IMG/VR virus record: IMGVR_UViG_3300020125_000256
Coordinates: 1-51,796 of that record
Length of the DNA: 51,796 nt
From: a virus
Reading direction: 5' to 3' (one strand)
Below are positions 12,860 to 22,050 of this stretch, in pieces. The notes beneath the pieces were generated by a model. That model was not told the origin of the DNA. It saw only the letters and a list, made by a program, of their open reading frames with translations, and did not search any database. Numbering within the stretch: the first letter of the stretch is position 1; the number at the start of each line of letters is the position of its first letter. The translations under genes and the position numbers were made by a program.

Positions 12860-13345
12860 ATGTGCTTTTACCAAGATTACGATTGGTATGCAAGTATCGT
12901 CGAAGAACAAACCACCGTGGCCACGACGGAGGCGGCTTGCAATGAATGCTACCGCAAGATTCAGCGTGGACAGACCATTCACACGGTATACCAGCAAGAG
13001 CACGAAACTTGCCAGGATTGCGAAAACGGATATTGCGACTGTCATGTCAGATTTGACGGCGATGACCACGAATGCGAGTGCCCGAATCCAAACTTCGGCG
13101 AGACATTCGATTACGTTTGTTGCCACGATTGTCATCTCTTCCTGGAGGCCGTCGAATCGGTCGAGATTGAGGCTGGGTGCCACGAGAGAGAGTCGCGTCC
13201 GTCGTATTGCGGCATGATAGAGGATATTGGTAGGGCAAATGGCGATATGGACGAGGCCAAGCGGTACTTCAAGAAAGCAGCCAAGATGTTCCCAAACCTT
13301 GTCAAATCTGGTTATCTCGGCTGTCTCTGGAGAAAGATGTTCTGA
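12860..13345 (+). CDS. Cys-rich hypothetical protein (161 aa)
   Basis: ATG 12860 follows GGAGGGAGTGAGTC. The 161-residue protein has about 14 cysteines: ACNECYR, TCQDCENGYCDCH, CECPNP and VCCHDCH, suggesting two or three zinc sites in the first two thirds, followed by a helical region (MDEAKRYFKKAAKMF). It resembles metal-binding or zinc-finger adaptor proteins, but no family is recognised. The gene follows the small zinc ribbon by three bases and probably shares its mRNA. Confidence 0.65.
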   Translation: MCFYQDYDWYASIVEEQTTVATTEAACNECYRKIQRGQTIHTVYQQEHETCQDCENGYCDCHVRFDGDDHECECPNPNFGETFDYVCCHDCHLFLEAVESVEIEAGCHERESRPSYCGMIEDIGRANGDMDEAKRYFKKAAKMFPNLVKSGYLGCLWRKMF

Positions 13346-13363
13346 CAACGCGGAGGGAGTGAC

Positions 13364-13543
13364 ATGCCGACGAAAGAAGAATTGGCCGAGGCCATAAACG
13401 TGCTGTACCGAATCAATGCGGACTCGCTGTTCGACGGCGGCTATATGTGTCTCGGAGGCGAAGAACGTAGTGCCCTGGCAGTGGCGATTAAACGGCTGGA
13501 AGAAGATATCGCCATTGCCAATGTCAAGATAGAGTTCAAGTGA
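13364..13543 (+). CDS. hypothetical protein (59 aa), last gene of the plus-strand block
   Basis: ATG 13364 follows GGAGGGAGTGAC. The 59-residue product is helical at both ends (EELAEAINVLYRIN; SALAVAIKRLEEDIA) with a glycine-rich linker, in the style of small dimerising phage proteins. Not recognised. Only hairpins lie between it and the convergent late operon. Confidence 0.6.
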   Translation: MPTKEELAEAINVLYRINADSLFDGGYMCLGGEERSALAVAIKRLEEDIAIANVKIEFK

Positions 13544-13912
13544 ACCACTCTTCCCCAGGTTTTCGTTGTTTTCCTGGGGATGGCCCTGGGATGTGTTATC
13601 CTTGGGTAGCCCGGTCGTGTAGCGATGCAGGGCCGGGCATTTATGAGCCGGACGTGGGAGGAATGATAAGCTTCGCACTCTCACGCTGTCCCGAGAATGA
13701 TGACAGCATTGCTTGGGTTCCGGCTCATTTCGACGATGTCCCTGGCTTGTTGCCAGGGCGAATGGGCTGCCGTGTGGACCGGCGGCCCCTTTTTCTTTTG
13801 AGCCGGGCGAGGCGTAATGCTTCCGAAGTTAATCCGGTGGGGTTGCTAAGCAGCCAGTGAATGATCGGCATGTCTCCCATGAAATGGCTGATAGGCAAAG
13901 TGCGTGCCAGGT
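13544..13912. other. convergent junction with a row of hairpins
   Basis: No gene is supported in this 369-base gap. Four hairpins follow one another: TCCCCAGG/CCTGGGGA (13552-13580), GCCCGG/CCGGGC (13609-13638), CCCTGGC/GCCAGGG (13740-13758) and the intrinsic terminator at 13764-13799. A plus-strand frame (13540-13860) runs through all four and has no family features, so I treat it as chance. Confidence 0.6.
13764..13799 (+). terminator. intrinsic terminator of the plus-strand block
   Basis: GGGCTGCC (13764-13771) pairs with GGCGGCCC (13781-13788), one wobble, 9-base loop, followed immediately by CTTTTTCTTTT. This is the clearest rho-independent terminator of the plus strand and lies just before the converging late operon. 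Confidence 0.8.
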
Positions 13913-16900
13913 TCACCGGGCCGGCACCCAAATCTGACGATATCCAGGCTCTGCCCCTGGTGGCCTCTTTCTCTCCCTGACGCCAAAAGGCCCAAGCAAT
14001 CTTCTCCAATCAGTCGGTTCCGTTGCCCGGGCCCTTTCCTTGCCGGCCACCGTGGCTATCAGAGGATTGGCATTCCAGGCGGCGGCGATGAAGTCGTTCC
14101 ATGCCTGGTTTTCTCCACCTCTGGCCTCTTCGGAAACTCGCATTCCCATGGCATTTTCGCCGGTCGCCATGGTGTGGATGAACTGGGCAACCGGCCCAAA
14201 GACAGGATGGGACAGGGAGTGAATGATATCGTCCCTGGCCTTGGTCGCAGTTGGCCCAAAGCGGGCACCGGCCCGTCTTCCCTCGATGTTGGCCAGCAGG
14301 CCGGTTTCGCGTAGGCCGCGTGTCAGGCCGGTCAGGTTGGTGAGGTCGAAGTAGGATGTCTTGCCTTCCTTGCTCCCGAGCTTGATGGCGCCAAATGGCG
14401 TATTGTCGTCTCCGTCAGCACGTCCCCATAACCTCCAGTTGGTGAAGGCAACGGCACCGGCAACGGCAGCAAACCTTCCCAGGACGTTCATACGGAGTTT
14501 GAAGGCCGCCTCGGGGCTAGTTGCCTTGACCCCAGGAGAGAGGAAGAGATTGCCAAGTCCTTGAGCATAGTAGTTGCTGCCGGCCGTCGCGAATGGTCCC
14601 AAGCCGGTATCGCGTAGCCAGGCGACGATCTTGTTTTGGCCGCGGCGGTTATACTGGCCAAGCTGGTTGATGAAATCGCGACGATTGGCTTCACTCCCCT
14701 CTACCAGGCCGCTGCGGTGAAGTTTGTCGAAAGCGTTGTCTGCCGTCAGCCGCATGGTCCTTTGCATGAAGTCAAGGAACTTACCTCCCCAGGTGGTTGG
14801 GTCCCATTTGCCTCCCCAGAGAGTGCCTGACTCCAAGCCGCTTTCCTTGAGGGCGCCAATCCTGGCCAGATCGACAAGCTGTTCACGGATGGCCGGATCG
14901 CCACGGATTATTCCCATGGCATTCTTGGCAAGGTTGATGGGAGACATACCGGGCTTCATCATCATCGTCATCAGGTTCTTGCCGTGGTAGGCAACTTCCA
15001 CCGTCGAGGCCAAAGAGAAGCGGGTAAGCAAACCTGAACCGAATATCTTGCCCCAGCGTTCATTCACATCCAATGCCTTGACGAGCTCGGGCAAGGCATC
15101 GGAATGGACGTAGAAGCTGGTCTGGCCAGCCTTGGCAGCCTGAGTTCCTCGGGGTGGTGATGTAAATGGCACTTCCGACATGCCTTCATGTTGCTGGCCA
15201 GGTTTTTCCCAGAAGCCAACGCCCTTGCTTTCCATGGTCCGGAACATCTCTGCCTTGGCGGCCACGCTGGACCGACGGGAGAGCGAGTTCTCAATGATAC
15301 TTCCCAAGTCGATGTCGTAGCCGAAAGCGGCCCCGGTGGCTTCCTGGGCAAACACGTCACGTTTGATCTTCACGTTCTTGATCCGGGCCGGCGGCTCTCC
15401 GGTAAAGACGGTGCTGGCCGTTGGCTGTTCGCCCTCGGCGTAATGCTTGAGGTTGACCGGTTCGCCGGGTATCTGCGTCCGGCTGTTGATGGGGTCGGTG
15501 TCTTCCAGGCCAGCGGCACGGCGGTAGAAGTCGTCAATGACAGGGACAAAATGTTCGCGATAGCGCTGAAAGACTTCCTGCATGAATGGACTATTCAGCG
15601 CTTGCTGATATTCCGCCTCGCTGGCAAGGGGGGAGTTGGGCTGGCCGACAATGGTTTTGACTCTGGCCGCCTTTTGGCGGGCTTCCTGGAGGAGATCGAA
15701 TGCATCGGCCTTGGCTTTGGGGTTGGGGGCATAAAGCCAGTCTTGGTGGGCCTGCATGATGTCTTGATTGTGCGTTTCCCTGATTTGGCGAAGACGGCGT
15801 TCGGTGATGACGGCCCCGGCGAGACGGCGAGTGTTCTGGTCGGCCTTGTCGCCAAGAATCTTGTCGATGTAGTAGGGGGCTGCTTCCTTGGCATAGCCAT
15901 TGGCGGCAACGTAACGGACGGTAGCCTCGCCGCTCTCTTGATCCAGGCCATGGATGCGAGGGAACATCTTGCCGCCCAGTTCTTTCATGCCATTCCAGAT
16001 TGTGGATACGGTTTGCCTGACTCGTGCCGCCATGGCAGCAACGTCCTGGCTGAACCCTGGTGGACCGGCCACGATGCCTTGCTGGTTGCGGATCAGGTCT
16101 TGGACAAGGGCAACGCCAGGGTCGATCGCTTCCTTGATAGGTGGGGCTACTCCTGCTCCGGGGGGCTCTCCTCGAACCCCTCCGGCACTTCCAGGCTCGG
16201 GGCCGGCTGCTGCTCCGGGCTCGGCTGTTGTTCGGGCTGCACTTGGGGCTGGCTCTGCTCCGGATCCGGCAGCGGCATCGGGGGGAGCTGCGGCCTGATT
16301 TTGCCTCGCGATGGCTTCGTCTCCGAAGACATCCGCAAGCTCTTGGCCGGCACGCCACTCGTCCCGGAAGCGTTCCTCTTCCGTAATTTCGCTCCTAACT
16401 TCGCTTTCAATGCGTGCAATGTCTTCGCGTACCTTGTCGGCAGGCCGTTTAGCCAGTTGACCTTCTTTTTCGGCATTGGCTACCTCCTCCGGTGCTATCT
16501 TTCTGATTTGCTCGACCACGAACTCGTTGAATGGATGCTTGAATGCCTCAACCTGGGCCTGGGCATTAATCCCACGGGCTTTGCTGGGGGGAGCTCCCCT
16601 GATCTGCTGGCCCTTGAGTCCCAGTTCTTGCTTGAGGCTGGCAATGAGGGCCAGGTTTTGCTCGGGCTCGAAATGGTCATTCATCACCTGGAGCATCTTG
16701 CCGACTTGCCATTTGTTGCCCTGGGCCATGGCCTCGCGAACGGCAGAGATAACGGCCTCGGGGTGGGGCCTTACGACGTTACCACCGGCCGCACCGCCTC
16801 GGGCAGCGGCAGTTCCAGATGGGGCGTTTTCTTGGGCAAGCCCTTGAGCTGTTTGACCCGCAGGTGGGGCGCCAGTTGGCTGTCCCGGTACTTCGCCGGT

Positions 16901-19141
16901 GGCTGTAGGTCGAACGGGTGTCTCTGGAGTAAGTGGTAAGCCGCCCGTAGGTTTAGCTCTTTTCTTCGGGCCTGGGCTTGATAACTCTTGATTAAGTGCA
17001 GAAGATCGCTCACGGAAGGTCCTTTCTATTTCCGGGGTCAAGGTGTTCTGGTCAATGTGCTGCATGTATTCATCGGCAATGTCCTGAAGCTCCTGCTGGA
17101 TTTCAGCATAACGGTCGGCATGGTCCTTTATCTTCTCTCGTCCCTGCGGAGTTATTTCACGCAACTCGCTGATCGGCACCGTCTTGCCCTTGGCAAGCAT
17201 GTCAATTTTCTTTTCCTCACGCTCTGGAACGCTCAAAGACTTCTCCGTCGTCAATTCTGGCCGTCCCATCCTTCGGAAGACTTCCTTTTCGATTTGCCTG
17301 ATGCGTTCGTGTGACAATTTCTGGGGTGCCTGCGGATCAGCCGCCATTTGGCGGTAGGGAGTCCGCAAGGCCATGCGGTTCAGAACTACCCAGCGTTCCA
17401 AGGGCGAGGCATCCACGGCATCAAGGGCTTCAGTTATGGCCCCAGCATCTCCGGCCTGCATTCGAGCCGACAGCCTGCCTATCTTCTCTTTGGGTGACTC
17501 CAGTTGCCCGGATTCAATCTGCCTGCCAACTTCCCTGGCATACTTGCTGAGAACGCTGTTTCCGGGGTAACGGTTGTTTACTGCCTCGATGCCGCCTTTC
17601 TCGAAACTTTCACGAACGTTAGCTTGGATGCTGGCCGGGTTCCTGCCGCTTCTCCGGAGTTGCTCACCCATTCCTGCCAAATCTTGCGGTTGAGGGGCAA
17701 CGGGAGGCTCTGGCGGCTTTGTAAGAGCATCCAGGAAGCCTTGGCCACCTGCTGTTCTGATTCGGGCCTCTATTTCCGCCTGGCTGCCTTTTGTGGTCAG
17801 TCCGAGGCTCTTGGCCACCCTCTTAACGTCGCCAATAGATGGCTGTATTGGGGCTGCTGGAGGCTCGGGAGGTGCTTGGACGGTAGGTGGTGCCTCTGGG
17901 GCCGGTGGAGGCTCAGGCGGGGCTGGTGGGGCCTCCACGGGGGCATTGGCAGGAAATGGTTCTAGATAATGGGCACCGCCAGGTTCCAAAAAGCTAGTGT
18001 CCGGTGGTGTTGGGGCTGGAGGAGGCGGTTCCGGTGGTCTTGGCGGCCCTTGCCAGGCTTCCGGGGGCAGGGATTCGGCCAAATCCAGTGCCATGCCGCG
18101 GGAATAGGTGCTGGGCAGGTCGGAAAACTGGGACATATCCCGATTTCCTTCCTGAACGGCCTGGGAAACGGCCTCTATGGCCTCGCTGGCGTGTTCTCCG
18201 GCTGCCCGGCGGGATAAGCCGGCCCTGGACATCCGATTCATCCAGTTATTGACCGCCTCCATGCTCGGCCTCCCTGGATTGCCATGGGCCACATTGAAGG
18301 CGGCAAAGGTGACGGCACTTACGGCCGCAGAACGTAAACCCTGTTCTGTGCGGTCATTGAGGAGATCATCTAGGGTGCCATAGCCCGATTTGAGGCCGGT
18401 GGCAAAGGCGGCAACATCGGCCAGTTGTTGGCTAAGGACGCCGGTTCCTGTACGGGCCCCGAGGCGGGCAGCATAGTTTTGGAGTCCTCCCCCGACCTCA
18501 CTAGTGGCTCCGAGGACGAGGTTTTGCAGGACACCCAGGCCCAGGGCGGGAGGAAGATCCTCGACGCGACCGCCGCGTTGTGCCCAATCTTCGGCATAGA
18601 GGCTGGGCATAAGGGGGGTAGCGGCTGCTTGGCGGGCCACGAAGCCGCCGACCCGAGAGGCGACGCCGGCACCTTCGGCACCCAGGCGACCGAGGCCAAT
18701 GGCGCCCAGGGCACGTCCGGCCAGGGGACCAGCGGCGACTGACTCGACCAGCATGGCCGGCACGCTCGCCAGGGCGCCACCGATTTCCGCTCCGAGACTT
18801 CTGCCCTGGGCGGCTCGCTGGAACTCTTCCCGCTTGGCAACCAGATCATAATCGGCCTGCTCTGGTCTGCCCTGCTGTATCCGCTCGCGTGCGTTCTGGT
18901 ATTGCCTGTGCTCGATGTGGCCGGCAATGGCACCCGTGAACGGGAAAGGACTGGGAGTGGTCAGAAAGGCAGCCGTATCCGGATCCAGGCCCGTATATCG
19001 TGCCCGTGCTTCCTGCATCTGCTGGACCTGCTCATAACGACGACGCATGTAGCTTTCATCGACGCCTGGGAAGGTTTGCCGAAAGGTATCGGCCACTTCA
19101 TCCCACGGCTTGTCGGCAACGAGCATCTGGTCTTCGGGCAT
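13913..19141 (-). CDS. very large polyvalent/ejection-type protein (1742 aa)
   Basis: The last late gene encodes 1742 residues. The N-terminal 340 residues are Ala/Gly-rich with helices and two hydrophobic stretches (ALASVPAMLVESVAAGPLAG). A proline-rich linker (about 360-430) leads to a SAP-like segment (VKRVAKSLGLTTKGSQAEIE) that may bind DNA. Long charged helices fill the middle, with a second Ala/Pro/Gly-rich linker near 930-1000. The C-terminal 700 residues (GATVRYVAANGYAKEAAPYY; YNRRGQNKIVAWLRDTGLGP; a hydrophobic VLGRFAAVAGAVAFTNW) resemble the large polyvalent-protein class injected with phage DNA. It likely sits inside the capsid or portal vessel and enters the host. Evidence is compositional plus context; no enzymatic motif is certain. 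Confidence 0.65.
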   Translation of the reverse strand: MPEDQMLVADKPWDEVADTFRQTFPGVDESYMRRRYEQVQQMQEARARYTGLDPDTAAFLTTPSPFPFTGAIAGHIEHRQYQNARERIQQGRPEQADYDLVAKREEFQRAAQGRSLGAEIGGALASVPAMLVESVAAGPLAGRALGAIGLGRLGAEGAGVASRVGGFVARQAAATPLMPSLYAEDWAQRGGRVEDLPPALGLGVLQNLVLGATSEVGGGLQNYAARLGARTGTGVLSQQLADVAAFATGLKSGYGTLDDLLNDRTEQGLRSAAVSAVTFAAFNVAHGNPGRPSMEAVNNWMNRMSRAGLSRRAAGEHASEAIEAVSQAVQEGNRDMSQFSDLPSTYSRGMALDLAESLPPEAWQGPPRPPEPPPPAPTPPDTSFLEPGGAHYLEPFPANAPVEAPPAPPEPPPAPEAPPTVQAPPEPPAAPIQPSIGDVKRVAKSLGLTTKGSQAEIEARIRTAGGQGFLDALTKPPEPPVAPQPQDLAGMGEQLRRSGRNPASIQANVRESFEKGGIEAVNNRYPGNSVLSKYAREVGRQIESGQLESPKEKIGRLSARMQAGDAGAITEALDAVDASPLERWVVLNRMALRTPYRQMAADPQAPQKLSHERIRQIEKEVFRRMGRPELTTEKSLSVPEREEKKIDMLAKGKTVPISELREITPQGREKIKDHADRYAEIQQELQDIADEYMQHIDQNTLTPEIERTFRERSSALNQELSSPGPKKRAKPTGGLPLTPETPVRPTATGEVPGQPTGAPPAGQTAQGLAQENAPSGTAAARGGAAGGNVVRPHPEAVISAVREAMAQGNKWQVGKMLQVMNDHFEPEQNLALIASLKQELGLKGQQIRGAPPSKARGINAQAQVEAFKHPFNEFVVEQIRKIAPEEVANAEKEGQLAKRPADKVREDIARIESEVRSEITEEERFRDEWRAGQELADVFGDEAIARQNQAAAPPDAAAGSGAEPAPSAARTTAEPGAAAGPEPGSAGGVRGEPPGAGVAPPIKEAIDPGVALVQDLIRNQQGIVAGPPGFSQDVAAMAARVRQTVSTIWNGMKELGGKMFPRIHGLDQESGEATVRYVAANGYAKEAAPYYIDKILGDKADQNTRRLAGAVITERRLRQIRETHNQDIMQAHQDWLYAPNPKAKADAFDLLQEARQKAARVKTIVGQPNSPLASEAEYQQALNSPFMQEVFQRYREHFVPVIDDFYRRAAGLEDTDPINSRTQIPGEPVNLKHYAEGEQPTASTVFTGEPPARIKNVKIKRDVFAQEATGAAFGYDIDLGSIIENSLSRRSSVAAKAEMFRTMESKGVGFWEKPGQQHEGMSEVPFTSPPRGTQAAKAGQTSFYVHSDALPELVKALDVNERWGKIFGSGLLTRFSLASTVEVAYHGKNLMTMMMKPGMSPINLAKNAMGIIRGDPAIREQLVDLARIGALKESGLESGTLWGGKWDPTTWGGKFLDFMQRTMRLTADNAFDKLHRSGLVEGSEANRRDFINQLGQYNRRGQNKIVAWLRDTGLGPFATAGSNYYAQGLGNLFLSPGVKATSPEAAFKLRMNVLGRFAAVAGAVAFTNWRLWGRADGDDNTPFGAIKLGSKEGKTSYFDLTNLTGLTRGLRETGLLANIEGRRAGARFGPTATKARDDIIHSLSHPVFGPVAQFIHTMATGENAMGMRVSEEARGGENQAWNDFIAAAWNANPLIATVAGKERARATEPTDWRRLLGPFGVRERKRPPGAEPGYRQIWVPAR

Positions 19142-19150
19142 GATCGGCTC

Positions 19151-20539
19151 CTACATCGGCATATCGAAGACGGACTGGGTCGCTGGCGGGGGTGTGCCAT
19201 TTGGCACAGGCGCCTGTGTCCTCGGAGGCCGGGAGATGGGGGCCACAAGGCCGGCTTCCACGAGGCGGTCAAAAGCGGCCCGAGAAGCGGTGGGTACTTC
19301 GCCCCCGGACGGCGGCTCCTCGACTCGTGGCCGATTGCGGGGGCTTATGCCCGAGCGGCGGAGGTGCTCCTGGAGAAGAGATTCGCCGCGGCTGCGAATG
19401 GCCTGGTCTCTGGTGGTCTGATCCTGAACGTGCTGGGCACCTTCCCCCCTTGGAATCTGCGGCATCCAGGGAGGTCGAGGCGGTCTTGCTCCGCGTTCTC
19501 CCGGAGGCTGTTTGGCCCAATCCCTCTCTTCCTTGATCTGGGCGTCATATTCCTTCTGTGCCTGCGTGTAGTATTTGTCCTCCCGTGCCATCTCCTGCTG
19601 GAGAGTGAGTTCCCCATGCCCTCGCAGGGGCGTGGCCGCCATTTCCCCGTTAGCCCGGTGCGAGATCAAGTGCGGTCCCATCGACTCGCCTGTCTCCGGG
19701 TTCCTGAGTACCTGAATTTGCTGCTGTGCCGTCCGCGAGCGTGAGGTTAGGTTCTGCTGCAAGATCGACTCTTGTTGGGCCATCATGTGCTGGAGCATGA
19801 GCCCCTGATGCTGCATGGTGGCCATGGGTAGATTCTCACTCCTCTGTACCAAAGGTCTGGCCCTGGCCCCGATCATGTTGGTAAGTATCTGGGCGTTCTG
19901 ATCGGTCAGCATCCCCGAGGCGTGTTGGTCCTCGACCACCGCCTGGGCCATTCTGAGACGTTGAAGCTGGAGCTCTTCCGGCTGGGAGAGTCGGGCCACA
20001 GACACGTCATTCTGGGCCTGTCGTAAGGCTGCATCGGCTGCCTGGGCCGGGGTAAGCATGGGATCAAGCTTGACGCTGGGATCAAGCAAGGCCCGTCCAT
20101 AGGCTCGCAAGGCTGCATCGGGCGACATCTGGCCACCCCAGGCCATGCGGGCGGCCTGATCGCGTAAGAGGTTGGCCTGCTGCACTGGATTCAAAGGCGT
20201 TCTACCGGCCAGTTCCATGTCCCGGTTGGGCCGGCCGCTGGGTGTGCCAACTGGCTCAGCGTAGCGGGGAATGACTTCACCAGGTGCCTGATAGGGGGGA
20301 TAATCCTCGGAACGTGGCACCCTTGGCCCTTCCGTTTCGCGGCGGTAGTCTTCCGGACGAGGAACACGGGGTCCCTCGGTTTCGCGAGTCTGCTCTAACG
20401 GCGGCACCTCTCTCACCTGCTGGCGGGGACGAAGCCAATCCGGCAAGCCGATCTGTGGCGTCCAATCGGCCTGGCCAAGCCTACCGGCTTCTCGATTGAT
20501 GTCAGCCAAGGGATCACCGAAGATTTCTTCATACGCCAT
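19151..20539 (-). CDS. Gln/Pro-rich putative internal virion protein (462 aa)
   Basis: An unrecognised 462-residue protein. The N-terminal 90 residues are Pro/Arg-rich and contain two near-identical 15-residue tandem repeats built on TEGPRVPRxEDY. The centre is helical and Gln/Ala-rich (MLQHMMAQQESILQQNLTSRS), and the C-terminal third is again Pro/Arg-rich with a final FDMPM. Such low-complexity helical proteins next to a giant late protein suggest an ejection or core protein. A perfect palindrome (19193-19208) lies in its coding region. It ends ten bases before the 13913-19141 gene starts. Confidence 0.55.
   Translation of the reverse strand: MAYEEIFGDPLADINREAGRLGQADWTPQIGLPDWLRPRQQVREVPPLEQTRETEGPRVPRPEDYRRETEGPRVPRSEDYPPYQAPGEVIPRYAEPVGTPSGRPNRDMELAGRTPLNPVQQANLLRDQAARMAWGGQMSPDAALRAYGRALLDPSVKLDPMLTPAQAADAALRQAQNDVSVARLSQPEELQLQRLRMAQAVVEDQHASGMLTDQNAQILTNMIGARARPLVQRSENLPMATMQHQGLMLQHMMAQQESILQQNLTSRSRTAQQQIQVLRNPETGESMGPHLISHRANGEMAATPLRGHGELTLQQEMAREDKYYTQAQKEYDAQIKEERDWAKQPPGERGARPPRPPWMPQIPRGEGAQHVQDQTTRDQAIRSRGESLLQEHLRRSGISPRNRPRVEEPPSGGEVPTASRAAFDRLVEAGLVAPISRPPRTQAPVPNGTPPPATQSVFDMPM
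19193..19208. repeat. parS-like palindrome, perfect copy
   Basis: TGTGCCA-TT-TGGCACA within the 19151-20539 gene. Exact match to the dispersed consensus. Confidence 0.75.
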
Positions 20540-20547
20540 TTGTCACC

Positions 20548-22050
20548 TTACGGTATGGGTCCAATCAAAGCCGCTATCCGGTCCAGGGCCTCTCCCACCG
20601 TACTGGGCTGGTTCAATGCCCAATCTGCCGGGTTGGCCGCCTGGTAGCCGAGGCGGAAGACGTTGGTGTTGTCCTCGACAATGCCGCCCGAGCGGATGAG
20701 GGAGTTGATGAGGAGGGCCACTACCTGTTGATGATACCGGCTACGCTTCCTGGGGTCTTGCTCGTCCCACGGAATCAGGGCAGGCACACGCAGGTTCGTC
20801 TTGCCGTTGAAGTTGGTCGTGCTGGTGCCGATGATCGTCAGAACCGCGGTCAGGCCACCCTGAGCGATGAAATTGGTGGTACTGTTTCCGGTAATGCCGA
20901 GAACGCCTTCCGTGGCAAAGGCACCGGTAAAGGTCGTGCTATTGGTCCCGGCGATGGCCAGGGCGCCCAAGCCACCCAACGAACTGGTGAAATCGGTTGT
21001 GCTGTCTCCAGCGACATCTAGCAGGTCTTCCGCAAGCACCTGGGCCACAAAGGCATTCGTGCTTGTTCCGGCAATCGCCAGAACAGCATCGACCGTGGAT
21101 GTACCTGTGAAGGCGGCTGTGCTGGTGCCGGCGGAACTGAGAATGCCACCGGCTGCCCCCACAAAGGCCGCAGTTGAAGTGCCCGCCGCACTGAGAGCGC
21201 TACCCGTGGCACCCCGGAGCGTAGCAGTGGACGTGCCGGCGGCACTAAAGACTGCCGGGGAACCGCCAGGCAGAGTAAAGGCCCGGATACGTCTTATGCC
21301 ACGAGGATAGCCCTGCGAGGATTCGAGGTAGAGATCACGGACTTCATTGGCTCCAAGAGCCCTGCGATATATGCGGCAGTCGTCAATGTATCCATTCATG
21401 CAGTTCGCGTTGGTGTCCGCACCAAGCGTTTGCGTGTGGCCCGCCGTGTAAAAGATGCTACCCGTAGATGCGAAGCTAGTTTGCTGCTGGCCGTTTACGT
21501 ATAGCCTCCCAGTCAATCCGTCGTAGGTCCCACATAGATGCACCCAGGTTCCGGTTGCCACGCCTGACGATGACGTGGCCTGCACGTTCCATGTACCGGT
21601 CGCCAGACTGACCCAAAAGTTCCAGGTGGTAGTGTTGAGAAACCAAATGGCACCGCTGTTCTCCGCCCCGTTGGCACGATTGGCCATCAAGATGTAAACG
21701 CCGGTGGCTGAGAGATTGATCCAAAATGATTTGGTGATAGCTACGGTTGGGGCCAACTGGCCAGACGTGCCGCACAAAATGTGATGGTTTGCTGTGCCGC
21801 CAAGCTTAAAAGCGCCGAATCCGCCACGCCGGTTTGTGCCTGTCCAGCCTTCGGTCGTTCCCTGCGTGATATTTTTGAGAGTCCCATGATTGCCAAGGCT
21901 CAGATCGGCCGGACCTACCAAGTTGCGCCATTTGGCACCACCCATGAAACCGGGCAAGGCCAGCCACCAGCCGACAAGATCTTTGTTGCCGGCCCAATTC
22001 CAATTGACCGGGCTGGCATAATCAATGATCTTGCCCTGAGCGTCTCGCAT
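20548..22050 (-). CDS. LamG-domain virion protein with GTST repeats (500 aa)
   Basis: Residues about 25-240 form a concanavalin/LamG jelly roll: LVGWWLALPGF opening, HLCGTYDGLTGRLYVNGQQQ (the hallmark YDG-RLYVNG strand pair) and DDCRIYRRALGANEVRDLY closing. This domain binds glycans or protein receptors. Residues about 260-420 hold eight imperfect 19-21-residue repeats of the form LxIxGTSTxxFxG, also found in the 27774-29618 gene. The C-terminal 80 residues are helical (RYHQQVVALLINSLIRSG). Likely a tail or appendage adhesin. The stop is nine bases before the 19151-20539 gene. Confidence 0.75.
   Translation of the reverse strand: MRDAQGKIIDYASPVNWNWAGNKDLVGWWLALPGFMGGAKWRNLVGPADLSLGNHGTLKNITQGTTEGWTGTNRRGGFGAFKLGGTANHHILCGTSGQLAPTVAITKSFWINLSATGVYILMANRANGAENSGAIWFLNTTTWNFWVSLATGTWNVQATSSSGVATGTWVHLCGTYDGLTGRLYVNGQQQTSFASTGSIFYTAGHTQTLGADTNANCMNGYIDDCRIYRRALGANEVRDLYLESSQGYPRGIRRIRAFTLPGGSPAVFSAAGTSTATLRGATGSALSAAGTSTAAFVGAAGGILSSAGTSTAAFTGTSTVDAVLAIAGTSTNAFVAQVLAEDLLDVAGDSTTDFTSSLGGLGALAIAGTNSTTFTGAFATEGVLGITGNSTTNFIAQGGLTAVLTIIGTSTTNFNGKTNLRVPALIPWDEQDPRKRSRYHQQVVALLINSLIRSGGIVEDNTNVFRLGYQAANPADWALNQPSTVGEALDRIAALIGPIP

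Noticed and set aside
13540-13860. Plus-strand frame of 106 codons
   Set aside because: Runs through four hairpins and a terminator; composition is not protein-like.
15188-16939. Plus-strand frame of 583 codons
   Set aside because: Antisense to the 1742-residue late gene; no ribosome binding site, no domain pattern, and codon-bias shadow explains its length.
16843-17354. Further GCCANNTGGC cores (for example at 17341 and 16870)
   Set aside because: They match only the inner ten bases of the palindrome, which is expected more often by chance, so they were not counted.
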